From Eumeta japonica (taxonomy: Eukaryota; Arthropoda; Insecta; Lepidoptera; Psychidae): a DNA stretch of 64,000 nucleotides. The translations under genes and the position numbers were made by a program. This document shows positions 14,401-25,260 of the stretch, one piece after another. Below the pieces are notes generated by a model. The model saw only the letters and a program-made list of their open reading frames with translations, was not told where the DNA came from and searched no databases. The stretch covers positions 1,612,001 through 1,676,000 of the forward strand of contig BGZK01000001.1 in NCBI GenBank assembly GCA_005406025.1. Direction: 5' to 3'. Within the stretch, counting starts at the first letter, position 1. Each line of letters starts with the position of its first letter.

Positions 14401-14759
14401 CACAAAATTCTCGAAAAGTGCTTTCTATTGCATAACAATTCAAAATATGACTAACATCTACTTCATTAAGGCTGTACGTGTCCAGGTGCACGTGCCCGAC
14501 GCTGTTCCTATCGCAGGCGCTGGCGAACGGCGGATGCGCGTGCACATGCCGCTGGGGGGAGTCGGGGCGGCGCAGGGAGTGCCTCTCGCTGGCGCGGGGG
14601 CGGGAGCACTTCGGCATAAGGGACCGGCGCTGCGTCGTCCGGGGGCAGTGCTCGCCGCCGGACTGCGAGTACGGGCCCTACGAGCGGGCGGCGGGCCGCT
14701 GCCCCCCGCGACCGCACCGCCGCCTAAGGTCTAGATACCAGAAGACTGTTCAGACGTAA
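5268..14759 (+). CDS. Pvf: PDGF/VEGF-related growth factor (Pvf family), 5 exons, 5'-incomplete
   Basis: Exons 5268-5460, 10576-10717, 11214-11328, 12518-12768 and 14486-14759 have AG/GT borders and compatible phases. They join to 975 nt (324 codons plus TAA). The product is a secreted cystine-knot ligand; in insects Pvf ligands act on the receptor tyrosine kinase Pvr (blood-cell migration, border cells, wound response). Seen: a knot with CLLPQPRWLC, then DTIYMPPCVVLHRC, SGCCFNDGETCGP and, in the next exon, NHTRCSC. This gives the eight Cys and PxC-V-x-x-x-RC-x-GCC pattern of the family. A Pro/Ala/Ser-rich linker follows, then a tail with RCTCP, GGCACTCRW and further cysteines, like the CxCxC repeats of VEGF-C and Drosophila Pvf2/Pvf3. 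Exon GC is far above that of the introns. The signal-peptide exon is missing, since the first exon listed begins at an acceptor. Family assignment is strong; the paralogue (Pvf2/Pvf3-like) is an inference. Confidence 0.86.
5461..10575 (+). other. Pvf: Pvf intron A-B (5.1 kb)
   Basis: AT-rich, without exons I can support. Contains the mariner remnant at 6280-6800. A GC-richer patch at about 9600-9890 is unassigned: it has no start, domain or splice context that I recognise. Confidence 0.65.
6280..6800 (-). mobile_element. decayed mariner-like transposase (5' and middle part)
   Basis: On the minus strand FKRGRVNLPDDVRERQPSK is followed by TDKIVTYQQIRISLGIGVS, LPHNLT, then in another frame YYYDSETKRQSIQWMFP and ALPTKVKRGRSV. 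These are mariner helix-turn-helix and catalytic-core landmarks (the DDE-type second domain region). The copy is broken by frameshifts, lacks its C-terminal third, and is inactive. No terminal inverted repeats could be assigned. Confidence 0.8.
10576..10717 (+). CDS. Pvf: Pvf exon B (start of cystine-knot domain)
   Basis: Acceptor gattgcag ends at 10575; donor gtaagc starts at 10718 (phase 2). Encodes SSLSTAERLEVRRAALASVE then GDKCLLPQPRWLCIRQL and APAADT. It supplies the first knot cysteine and the residues just before the conserved PPC motif. The helix-like Ala/Arg/Glu stretch in front matches the N-terminal helix of VEGF-type folds. Confidence 0.8.
11214..11328 (+). CDS. Pvf: Pvf exon C (PDGF/VEGF signature)
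   Basis: Acceptor ggttgcag ends at 11213; donor gtgagt starts at 11329 (phase 0). It encodes the family signature IYMPPCVVLHRC followed by SGCCFNDGETCGPV. The spacing of these five cysteines fits PxC...RC...GCC...C of PDGF/VEGF domains, with a short insert between RC and GCC compared with vertebrate VEGF. Confidence 0.9.
11577..11697 (+). repeat. about 120-bp dispersed repeat, copy 1
   Basis: Starts tcgcctatttcccagaaggg and contains gtacaatctttgcatatctc and catccatcaatcttttcatg. A second copy with the same order of words lies at 36851-36970. It sits in Pvf intron C-D and is non-coding. It resembles the tail of a lepidopteran short interspersed element. Confidence 0.65.
11718..12420 (+). repeat. 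TAGGG-TCCGTCCGTC...CACTTGTCCGG family, long copy
   Basis: Begins tatagggtaccctt, has ctgtccgtccgtcggtc at about 11790 and aggaacgcgctgaaattcag. It ends gtacggaaccatcagggtgc, then tcgcacttgtccggttttgt. The same start and end words appear at 23025-23140, 31736-31830, 37918-38505 and inverted at 56885-57612. It fills most of Pvf intron C-D. Confidence 0.6.
12518..12768 (+). CDS. Pvf: Pvf exon D (end of knot and low-complexity linker)
   Basis: Acceptor tctttcag ends at 12517; donor gtagct starts at 12769 (phase 2). It starts LSKAEGNLIAARMLFYNHTR and completes the knot with CSC. About 55 residues rich in Ala, Ser and Pro follow and connect to the C-terminal Cys-rich tail. NHT is a potential N-glycosylation sequon at the end of the knot. 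Confidence 0.85.
12847..12895. repeat. AT/TA microsatellite
   Basis: Run of alternating t and a, partly interrupted by cattaataat, just after Pvf exon D. Confidence 0.9.
12995..13232 (+). repeat. LINE/SINE 3'-tail family, copy 1
   Basis: Contains gttaaatgttctgttccttt, aaggccggcaacac, ctatggacggtgataatcac and gtgctcgtttgcc, ending in an A run. The same word order is present at 21240-21350, 23815-23912 and 24980-25260. This is a well-known kind of 3' end of moth retroposons. The copy lies in Pvf intron D-E. Confidence 0.7.
13787..14171. repeat. 385-bp element with GAAGTGAAACTTC inverted ends
   Basis: gaagtgaaacttc (13787-13799) followed by gtaatg is mirrored by cattagaagtttcacttc ending at 14171. 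Inside are a pyrimidine-rich (ctctttctctct) stretch at about 13897-13950 and two palindromes built on gcgtta/taacgc at 14072-14089 and 14119-14136. It lies about 315 bp before the last Pvf exon. Looks like a MITE. No ORF of value. Confidence 0.5.
14486..14759 (+). CDS. Pvf: Pvf exon E (CxCxC-type Cys-rich tail, stop)
   Basis: Acceptor gtgtccag ends at 14485 and TAA is at 14757-14759. One base completes Arg from exon D, then CTCPTLFLSQALANGGCACT, CRWGES, REECLSL-like sequence, RRCVVRGQCSPPDC and GRCPPRPHRRLRSRY. The dense CxC spacing matches the BR3P-like tail of VEGF-C/D and Drosophila Pvf2/3. The basic end could bind heparan sulphate (inference). A second AG inside the exon (about 14516) would break the frame, so the upstream acceptor is chosen. 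Confidence 0.85.
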
Positions 14760-17141
14760 CATATTTATTGGATACTTATCGTACCAGTAAACCCTAGTTA
14801 ATAACCCTTATGTTCGATAGATGTGTTTCGCAATGCTTCTTCTGTTTGTCTAATTGTCGAACTGGAGTCTGTATCGTCTAACCATCGATGTATAGCTATA
14901 ACGTACTAGGCGCTTTATTTATTTCATTTAATGTATTATCTTATTCGAATAAGTTGTCTTCTTTTCAAACGAATAACATAAAGAGGTCAAATTTATTTTA
15001 TGGACATGCATCGTTACAACAGAGAAGTCTAAAGACTTTATGAACTATTTTATGATTATTGTATTTTTTTTGTTCAAATTTCTTTTACTCCGCATTTAAT
15101 TTCACGTCACTCATATATCGTCCGTTTGCTATGTTCAATTAATATAACCGGCCTGTTTTTTACACAGTTATGCGTTCACATACACGTACACAAACACAAA
15201 ACTTTGTTTGTTTAAGAATCTTTGCACTCCTATCGCTGTTTTGTTTTTGACGTGGAATCACGAATCGGTGTTGAAGTGATGTAAGTATTCGTTCACCAGA
15301 GGCGCTGTCATCGTTGCTGTTGTTGGTCCGATATTTTAGAAAATCATGGGCCTAGCCATCGGTCGACTGAAAACGTTGAAGGCAACGCGTTATTACATAA
15401 ACCCGTGCAACCCGTTTTTATTCACCTGCGCCAGACCGGTCCAGAAGCATAGAGGCTGTTCGTGCACTTTTTTAACTATCGATTTTGGAGAATAGTGCTC
15501 CTGGAATGCTCCGGTAACGAACATAAGACGCGTTCGAAGTTTAACTAGGCTACTTTCCGTTAGACTAACCCAATTGTTCAGGTTTTTCTTTAAGGCACGA
15601 CCCTACTTTAGTACAATTTTAGTATAAATTTCGTACTGATTCTCGTTATATTTTTTCGGTGAATCGTTGAATTAATTTTTATGAGGGCTACTGTGACATG
15701 AATAGCTATTATAATTTTACTGCGAATCAAACGTTTAATAATCTATTGTATTTCGAAATAATCGAATATATTAGTTATTTCTTATTATATTGTTCTATAG
15801 TCCTAATATAAATATTTTATTTTTATTATACAATTCGCAGTAGAAATTTGAATATTTTAATTTTTTTTTTCACCATAGTTGCATTTGTACCACATTCTAC
15901 TTCAAGTTTATCAATGTGTTTTGTACAAGTATAGTTTATTGATTGAACAGTGCGAATTTTTTCTGAAGTTGTTACATCGCTTCTTAACCTCCACATCACT
16001 TCGTACCATATAAGAAAGCCGTCATTCCACGTCAAAAAGTGTCAGCTTGATCAGAAATTAAGTTATTTAACGATTTTTAATTTGACTAATATAGCGCTTA
16101 GCCCGTGATCTTTCGAATTCACTTTTAATCAAAAGTCATTTATAAGATTAACTTTAGCTTTAGAAACTGACTTGTAAAAGTGACTTATTATTGGAAATTA
16201 ATTTAAAAAGAGATCGTGGAAGAGGCCCTGACTTTTATTTAATTTTAATTTTCTATATTAAACTTCTATCTGTGGTCAACCTACATTAATGCACAACTAA
16301 ACGCTTCTACAATGACTTCCTTTTGAATGCGCTTTTGTTAAAAAATCATCTAAATTGAATTCAATAAATTGAATTGAAACGTTTAAATTGAACTGAAACG
16401 GAACAAAGTTCTAAAAGTGACTTTTTATCAGAAATGAGTTTAAAAAAGGTCGTAGAAAGGCCACTAAATTAGGACATGTCGGTCAACCAGAATTTTTAAA
16501 ACGTGAATTTTTGTAAAAATATTGCGTTGGACAATGATTGAAGAAATATGCATTGGAATATAGTATCAGTGACACAATCGATATTACAATAACTTCGACG
16601 TAGCGGTAAAATGAAAAATAAAATCTATTTTAAATTGTTGTAATCCATAATTAAAACATAAGTGAGTACTGCATTATACTAGATAATAATTCAATAAGTT
16701 TGTGCGTCTTTTTCAATGCAAACAAAGCCAGTGATATATTTATAAATTTAATCTGTTGGCATGTGCAAATAATACAATGCTGCATATTCTTTGTTGTTCC
16801 AATATTTTTTATCATGAAAATATTAGAAAAATAATTTATAAACAATTTAAAGAGAGTCAAGCCCGTCGCTACTGTCTCATAGAACATGGAATAATCTGTA
16901 AATTAACAATTATTCATACAAGTTAACGAATTATCCACAAATAAGAGATAACCTTTAAATGGCTATAAATTTAGAAATAGATGTATAGTAATTTATGTAT
17001 TTATAATCACATATAATAATTGGTAAGGATTTACGAAGTAATGTCAATTTAATATTAAAATTACCTATATGACGTATGCAATTATGGTATAATTCTAAAA
17101 GTATTAATATTGAGATACGTGGTATATAGCCATCACCTATA

Positions 17142-17240
17142 CCAGATATGGGCAACCTTTGTTATGTTGTGGGCCAAACTTTAATGTGCAAATGCGTTTG
17201 CGGGCTGCGTTCAAAACTAGTGCATTTTAAAGCAGTATTC
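17142..17240 (+). repeat. candidate hAT-type element end
   Basis: ccagatatgggcaacctttg followed by gttgtgggccaaact and cgggctgcgttc resembles the CAG-G-TGGGCAAC start of many hAT-derived elements. No matching second end was found, so this is tentative. Confidence 0.25.
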
Positions 17241-18772
17241 ATAATTTTTAGCGATAGATATCAGACACGAAATTTTGCGGTCCACTATGAGATTTGAGTT
17301 AAAATCAGCATAATGCCCTTACCGCAGACAGAAGCGACTCGCGACGCGCTGCGTTTTGCTAATTCATTATGTATTATCTTACTAGCTGCTAATGAACCTA
17401 AACTGATTGGCGAGCAATGGACAAACAAAACGGCAAAAACAAAACAAATAGGCATGAATGTAATTATACACACAAATATATTCATCAGGTCACATGCCCC
17501 CTGGATCAGCCCTCGGTGTCTATACAAAGACCTACGTAATATGTGCAACTCCTGTTTCTCATGTGCGCCGTATGAAGGCTTCAGCGCCGTATGAAAGCTT
17601 CATATAGGCTTCATATCGAAAAAGGTGTATCCGTCTTTGTATGGGACGGCTACCACCCTCGCTCCCTGTTTCGTGTACAGTTTCAAAATTATTAAGAATA
17701 TTTATTTTTCCACAAACAGCGCATCTTTTACATAAGCAATTAAATGTCTTTTTTAGATGCATATCAATTTCATTTAACACATTAGATCGATTGATATAAG
17801 AAAACTAATGATAGTTTGTCGAATCTCGTGGAAATCTCGTTTATTAATTGTATTATGTTTCATATTGTCTTTGTCTGTTATTGTTAGTTGACTGTACTTT
17901 TTCACATTGACAAAGCCCAAATAATGTACTGTCATTTTAAGTTATAATAAATCGTTGTTATAATATGTTGTAAGTAGTCACATATTATATCAATGTAATA
18001 AATTATTTTTAGCTGATATATTGTGAGAGAATTGCGCTTAATTATGACTATGATTAATTAATTGTGAATATTACGAGAATGTTTGTAAATATTTATTGAT
18101 TAAATGAATATAAATAATACTCTTTTTTTATTTCTAATAGACTACAATTACTAATACGCATTTTGCTAGTTTTGTTTGTCGTTATTAACAGTATAATTGT
18201 TTATTAATAAAGAGAAAAAGTTTGATTTGACCAAATAAATTCGAAATTAATTACTTGGTTTCTATTATTTTCTCATTAAAGCGTAAAACTGAAATTTTTC
18301 AACAATCACATTTTTCAAATAAACGAATTCTACCACCAATAATAGTACTTATATCTAAAAACTAGAAATCTCTTTAAAAAGCCATTTTTCTTCTTTAAAT
18401 CGTTCAAGTCGACATTGGTAAACTTTTTAACGCTCAAATAACTCGGGACACCCACTTAGTCTATTTTTGTAAATAGTCCACAAACTTGGTGTTTTAATTT
18501 AAAACCTCGGCTGCGAATGCGTGACCGATGCTCTTCTGCACTTAAGTCCGCTCCTTGACGATCCGCAGGCGGGTTGCGTTCTCGGGCGGCTTTGTGGTGA
18601 ATTTTCGGCCCGTCCCGGGATCGATAAGCAGCTCTAGTCCTGGTGCCGCAAGAGTACGACAACCGTCACTGTAGTCTCTACACTGTGAGCATTTAACACT
18701 ATTAATACATTGTAACTAGCAGTTGTCGGCAGTTTTATTCGTGTCTGAACATAACCTGCTCTATTCCCGATA

Positions 18773-19250
18773 GTGATATTGCATTACTTAATAAGGAGCG
18801 ACATTCATAACATTAACACTAGACATAAGAACGATCTTGCTGCTCATAAGGCTAGTCTAAGCAAAGTTAATGAATTATTTAAGGGGCAATGTGAGCGCTT
18901 TTATAATAAAATCCCAGCTGAAATTCAAAATTTGCCGATTTGTGAATTTAAACGTTTCGTTAAAAAAATATATTATATCATATCTGAATATCTTAATGAA
19001 AAAAAGCCCATTGGATTGAACTGTTCGACTATCAGGTTGCTTCATGTTATTTTTGAGTTATGTACTAAATTATTAATTATTCAATATTTTGTTTCGATGA
19101 GTAAAAAAGAGCTAACCATGAGTTTCTTCCCATTCTTCTCAAGGTGAATCAGCGTTTGGAATGTTATTGTCGAAAACAGCTGTTTATGACGAAATTCAAG
19201 TGAAATTTCTATTATCTACGAAATAAAGATATTTTTTATTTCATTTGATT
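18773..19250 (+). mobile_element. 3' end of a non-LTR retrotransposon (LINE)
   Basis: The + strand encodes INTRHKNDLAAHKASLSKVN, then CERFYNKIPAEIQNLP and EFKRFVKKI...YY.ISEYLN. These are the words found at the C-terminal end of reverse transcriptases of arthropod Jockey/CR1-group LINEs. After it comes a 3' UTR-like stretch ending acgaaataaagatatttttt. 5'-truncated, as is usual for LINEs; inactive. Confidence 0.72.
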
Positions 19251-20038
19251 TGCAGATCACTAACAGTTTTACTGAGTAGTTGTAGTTCTTTCATGCAAAG
19301 CAAAAAGCTCGTTTTAGCCAAGATTAGGTTTCAATGTCCTATTTGTGATTCAAAACGGAAATGTTTTACAAACAGTGTTCGCCCTCCAAAAGCCTGCTTG
19401 AGTCTTCGAGGAATATAATAATTTAACATTTTGAGATACTTCAGTTTCACGATCAAACGGGAGTTTTCCCCACGAAATCGTTTACTTTTTCGTTTACTTT
19501 AAGAGTAAATAATTATCTGTACAATACTGCGCTAATTTGGATTCATCGCAAGAAAATATCATTTCAACTAATATAATGTTTTCGAATTATAAGTGGTCCT
19601 TGAGCACACTGACTATGTAGCTTCGTAATATTATCAGCATTTAATATTGGGCGGTTCTCCGCGGTAATAAATTATATTCTCGAAATAAATGTAGTTTAAC
19701 TACCATTTTATTCAGTTTTATATTATGCGATATTCATAGGTAATGGATATATAATTGTCGCAGTATAAAACACCAATGTATCGATAAGGTTTATGGAACT
19801 TACTGACATTCCATTTTACGCATAAATGTTATTAAAATGCTGGCAAGATAATTGATCTATTTTTTCAAGACAATGCATAATAAATACATATTGTATTAGA
19901 AACTACGCATAGTTTGTGTTATTTTTCCTTAAACAATAATAAGTTACAGCAAAATGTGTAAACAGAATTTTCTGTTGTTGTGTTTGCATTCGAAGCACCT
20001 AGCACTTTTACCAAGGTCATCGGCCTCCTTTTATCATT

Positions 20039-20102
20039 CACGTTTGTCTCGCAATCGCTAGACAAACGTGATCCTGCCACTTCTGAATCCAGAAGTGGCA
20101 GG
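20039..20102. repeat. two adjacent hairpins
   Basis: cacgtttgtct (20039-20049) pairs with agacaaacgtg (20060-20070) over a 10-base loop. Two bases later cctgccacttctg (20073-20085) pairs with cagaagtggcagg (20090-20102) over a 4-base loop. All arm bases match. Confidence 0.7.
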
Positions 20103-21239
20103 AAAATGACTTCAAAGTGGCTACGGAGAAGTTATAGGCTAGCTGCTTGCCAATCGAACAGTAGCCGGTTCGTACCGCGATCACGGCGAGCCCGGACGAG
20201 TGGCTTTCTATTGTCGTAAACGTTCGTAGAATAGAGAGCTAGATGTATGGGATTGACGTCAACTGACGTTTGAGTTCATCGTCGATTTTCGTGAATTGAC
20301 CCCCAACACCGATCTGCCAGTGCGAATGGATCTAGAAGTTTTTCATCTGTCTGAAATAAAAGGCGGAAGGGCATATATGTCACTGAGGTGGTAGGTACAA
20401 GTAATAAAAGACGCAACTCAACTTATTGGTAATTTAATAATGTTATATATAGTTTTGTTACTATTTCCAGATACGAATTTCAGATAGCGTTACTCTAACA
20501 ATTCCAATTTATGATTCTATAAAATAAATTATTGATAATTACTCATCACTCTTCAGTAGATATTGACCTTTAGTGTTTACAAGATTCAATTTTCTTTGTT
20601 ATTGCACCGATGCATTTCAGTCGTGGTAAATCAAATGTACAAGACCGACTACTACCTGCAACAACACCTACTTCTGTAATTGGAAGTTTTTATGTATGAC
20701 GTTTACTTACAAAGTTAAATTACACTACCGTGATGATACTCGATGAACATGATGCGGGTGCATCATTTTTTATCGGCATATTTCGATCCTTAAGTTTATA
20801 TAATAAATATTTTTTTTTTGTAAGTCATTTGTAAAACTAATTAAGCTTATTAATTAACAATTACTCAATAACTCGTAACTATTCTTACTGTCACATCCTA
20901 TCATTTTCATCAAAAGCCGAATACGCATGGATCTGATACGTCTTGTATTCAATTACATATGCAAAAATGATTTTTGTTATGTTATGGCATAGTAAAGTTT
21001 GTAGTAAGACAGTGATACAATGTCCTGTACCACTGCCACGGAATATTGTGATAACCAGAAAATATGAATTATGAGGAAAACAATACATACATACATATAT
21101 GTATACATACACATTATCACAAAATAAGTTTTTTATTGTTTAATTTATTTTATGTTTCATGTAAATTAATTAATAAATGATCGGTCAGTGAGTTCCTCAT
21201 AATCTGTTAGGGTATTCAAGAAAAGAGCTTATTTCTTTT

Positions 21240-21350
21240 TAAAAAGGCGGCAGCACACAAGTGCCTTTTCTGCGAATGCGAGTGTCCATGGACGGCGGTG
21301 ATCACCTACAAACTCATGGCTTGCAAATTCGTTTACACCTTGAAAACGCT
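21240..21350 (+). repeat. LINE/SINE 3'-tail family, copy 2
   Basis: aaaaaggcggcagcacacaa, gagtgtccatggacggcggt and gatcacctac match copy 1 at 12995-13232. Confidence 0.6.
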
Positions 21351-21989
21351 ACTAAAATAAATGCATCCTTTACCATCCCTTTTTATTCAATGGTCTGTTC
21401 CTTCTGAGCATTTATTATAGATTTTTAGTATTTCAAAATCCTAAATCATCAAAGTTCTCACTTTCAATTTATTCACAGAAGAAAGAACCGTCGGTGGAAA
21501 GCGAAGACAGGGCATGCGTCGAAGTGACGTAGTACTTTAAATTTTAAAACGAGAAACGAACAAACACCAAAACACTCAGAGGCCATTTGTAATAATGGTA
21601 TATTCTAGAAACGCACAAAACTTTAGCACATTTCAAGGAGAGTCCTTGTACCGTATCGAATTGATATTGTTTACGAAGAAAACTCGCTACAGGCGCAGTT
21701 GGGTAAACATTGTTAATATTCCTAGCGGTCGTGCTGAAACTTGTGGTATTCTTTCAATTTGCTAATGAAGAATTATGAAAATAAAAAGATACCCTCATAT
21801 ATCACCTACTATATTTTATATGAAATATGAAAAAAACTTATACATATATACAGTATCAGTGTTGGATTACACTTCGATAGTCAATGGATGAACAAAAGCA
21901 ATTGTCGATAACAAGTTCAGAAGCTTAAATATCCATTTTAGGATTTTTTTAAAATAACTAGCTGTCTCGTCAGACGTTGTTCTGCCCTT

Positions 21990-22285
21990 TCTTTTGGATG
22001 GCTTGCCCGTGTGATTGATACCAGCTCCGCCAGATTGGACTTGGAATGGATTTCTTCTTCTTTTGTATTGATCGATCTCAATCTTTGTCCCGGTTTCGCT
22101 TTTGATTCTGACTCGTCTCCACACACGTTTTCGACCACAGTTCCATTCTGAACTACGGCTCAAGTCCCATTTTCGATTCTGATCCTAATCACAGTCTCGA
22201 CACTGCTTTCCGTCCCACTTTTAATTCCGATTTTGCTAACAATCACAGTTCCGATTCGGACGAAACCGAGGGTAAATGCTAGTAT
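21990..22285. repeat. hexamer-rich interspersed element, copy 2 (pyrimidine on +)
   Basis: Tract of tttcgattctgatc/cacagtctcgac-like units, ending in gacgaaaccgagggtaaatg and ctagt. The end matches the gcgaaaccgagggcggaagc ending at 58410-58440. Confidence 0.45.
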
Positions 22286-23024
22286 CAAAACAAAATATAA
22301 AAACATTTTATATTAGATTATTTGCCCGTAAACTAGGAAATAGCTTAGGATGAGTTCAGAGTTAAAGAATAATTAATATCACTTTAAAAATATAAGTTCA
22401 TGGCTGAAGCCAGGAGTAAAAAATGTTAATAACCTAATTAATGTAGAAATAGTGTAACTATCTAAAAGAATTTTTAGATTCGGCTCAGTATCTCGTTTAG
22501 ACACTACAATGTCGCATATGAAAAAGTGGACAAATATTAGCTTTTTTTTTTCAGAAAGCTTTCGGACGTGCGTAGAACATGCCACCAAAGTTACACCGTA
22601 ATCGAGTGCGCACGCATAGAGGACAAAACATACAAACATTCACATATCATATATTTGAATTCCTTCATCTTTTGTAACGCTCGATATCCGTTTCGATCCC
22701 GGGCCCGCTTATGGTTAGGAACAAAGAGTCAAGAAGTAATAAAAAAAAAATTAATTTTTCTGTACATTTACATTTTCCAGGCAGCTTTTCCAAGTTTTCT
22801 GGCCCTAATAAACTTATTTAGACCATTACGGACATTTAAAAAAAATAGTCTGCTCGGTCCGGCCGTTCTAAACTTATACGCTTATCAGCGAACAGTATTT
22901 AATTTTTTCTGTATAGATATATCGATTTAAATCAATGACAATATAAAGAAAATCGTGGCTTTAGTTGTATTAAGTTACTAATGAAAGAATTTTGTTTTTG
23001 TATATGAAGCTGAAAAAGTATAAT

Positions 23025-23140
23025 CCCGTTTTTAGGGTACCGTATATTTACTAATGCAAGGGTAAAGACGTAACTTATATCGTGTGGTGGCACAGAGCCC
23101 TCGATGCGCAAATCGGTCTCACACTTGGCCGGGTTTTTTA
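23025..23140 (+). repeat. TAGGG...TTGGCCGG family, short copy
   Basis: Begins gtttttagggtaccgtatat and ends gtctcacacttggccgggtt. Internal part missing compared with 11718-12420. Confidence 0.5.
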
Positions 23141-23814
23141 TTCTCCCTAAAGCTTTCATTAAAATGGGACTGCTGGCTTAAATAAGTGTATTTTTAATAT
23201 AGTGATAGATAACAGAATACAGTGATAAATACATGTATGTAGGATTAGCTAACGAAATATCACGTGAGCTAAATTGTCGACAAATTACCATAGACTAATA
23301 TCCATAATATTAAGGTTAAGATTTAAAGAAATAGAACCAATCGCAAGCGTTTTCCCCCGGGTCTCTACTCGTTTTGTTACAAATCAATAAAACTCAATAT
23401 CGTTTGTAGATAATTTTATTTCGTTAATGATGGTACACTTCACGTCTGAAATCAATAAAGGAAAGCACTCCGTTACACATCGCTGTAATTTATCTAATTT
23501 ATGATTATTTTAAATATATAATTACGCTTAATGTTTTATTACATAGCATATGTATATAGAGCAGTTTAACAATATGCATCTACAATATATCGTTATATAT
23601 GAACGGATACATAGTTAACAAAGCAAGGCCGAGCAAAACCACAGTATTTAAACCGTAATTTTTCCGCTCGTCGGAAGCACCATCAGCACCATCGCGATGG
23701 CCGGCGTTCTGTCGTACGCTTCAAGAGTAATTGATGGAATGATTTACCATCAGCGGTATTCCTGACGAATTCCGACGAGGGGGTTTTCAGGAAGGAGCTT
23801 ATACCAGCTTAGAA

Positions 23815-23912
23815 GGCAGTCTACGCACACGTCGACCCTTTAGGGATGGCGGGTGTCCATGGGCGGTGGTGACCATCTGCTTTCCGATGGCCCTCATACT
23901 CGTTCTCCCTTT
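23815..23912 (+). repeat. LINE/SINE 3'-tail family, copy 3
   Basis: gggtgtccatgggcggtggt, gaccatctgctttccgatgg and ctcgttctcccttt match the other copies in order. Confidence 0.6.
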
Positions 23913-24630
23913 ATAAATCTTATAAAAAATATTTGAAACAGTTGGAGAAAATGAAAAATGAAGGTAAGATTACAACACATCAATAATGGCGAAAATACAA
24001 TATAAAAAATGATGGAAATACATGAAAAAAGTGGATACATCAACGTTTTTGGACGTAACAAAAGGTGCGTGAAATCATAAAAGGATGGTAAAATTTGGAA
24101 AAATCGCAATCAGAATAAATGCCGTCGAAATTAGGATATAGTCTCTTGCAGAAAATGAGTTATTCATACATACGTTTCATACTTACTTAGTTATAGTACT
24201 TTGTGTTTATGATATTTATCGCCTGTAATTTATATCAATGATATTGTTTATATATGAAAAATTACACCTCCGAATTAGACGATCTCCTTGTAACAAACAA
24301 AACTTTCTACTTAATAGACCAGAAATTTCTACATCTCTATGTCTACATTACAGAGCCATGGCAAAAATCATCCTGTTATTATCCACCGTGAATTAGAAGG
24401 CTGCTACCATATCAGAACATAATTCTCAACCCTATGCCGTCACTTTTGAGCGGCACAGGCGAGCATATGTAAAAATTAAATTTTCCAGGTGCAAAGAACG
24501 AATTAAGACTAATTATTTTTGTACGGATTTCTTCCAGTTGATAGACCATTAAAAAGAAATGATGAGAAACCTAGTGACGTACAAAAGTAGTTGTACTAGA
24601 AGTCAGTGCAAATTTTAAATTCGTCGATAG

Positions 24631-24976
24631 TTGTAGAAGCGATATAGGTGATTTATCACTGTAAGGAATTTTCGTAATAGCCTTTTTGTACTTGTACATT
24701 AACCCTTAACGCCGTACATTATTTTGAGTACAGTGGTGAAAAGCCGGCATAATTACTAAACATTATTGTATGTGTTAATAATATTTTGAACAAAATGCCG
24801 TACATTTTACAATAATGTTATATCATATGGGTCTAGAAACAGAGTTGCGACCCTCGGTTTTTCACCCTTGCTCTCAAAAGAATGTGCGACGTTAATGGCT
24901 AATTTAAATTTATAAGTGTAAAATAGTAATTACAGAAATTTTTTACAGTGATAAATTACCTATATCGCTTCTACAA
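24631..24976. mobile_element. 346-bp MITE with about 46-bp terminal inverted repeats
   Basis: ttgtagaagcgatataggtg and atttatcactgtaaggaatt at the left are mirrored at the right (aattttttacagtgataaat, tacctatatcgcttctacaa) with a handful of mismatches. Interior has repeated ccgtacatt words and no ORF. The 3' boundary abuts a LINE/SINE-tail copy. Confidence 0.7.
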
Positions 24977-24979
24977 AAA

Positions 24980-25260
24980 TGGGCCAGCTCGTCCAATTAA
25001 ACATCACACTCTCAAAAAACACGGAAGTAGCAGCTTCCGCTACTGTTGCCTTCCTTTCAGTGAGTGAGAATTCCTGTGGCCAATTTCCTTCTCCTTGTCC
25101 ATCATGACGGCCCCCCTCGATTAAATGTCCTACTTCTTTCTACGAGGCCAGCATCGCACTGATGACTCCTCCGGGGTTCGAGTGTTCATGGGCGACGGTG
25201 ACCATTTACTCTGTGATGGCTCGCCTGCTCGTTTGCCTCTCGAATATGCAATGAAAAAGA
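24980..25260 (+). repeat. LINE/SINE 3'-tail family, copy 4
   Basis: gggccagctcgtccaattaa, ttaaatgtcctacttctttc, aggccagcatcgcac, tgttcatgggcgacggtgac and gctcgcctgctcgtttgcct, then an A-rich end. It aligns over its length with copy 1 at 12995-13232. Confidence 0.68.

Noticed and set aside
18455..18665. GC-rich stretch with an Arg-rich minus-strand frame
   Set aside because: No recognisable protein and no splice context; lies just upstream of a LINE remnant and may be part of a repeat.
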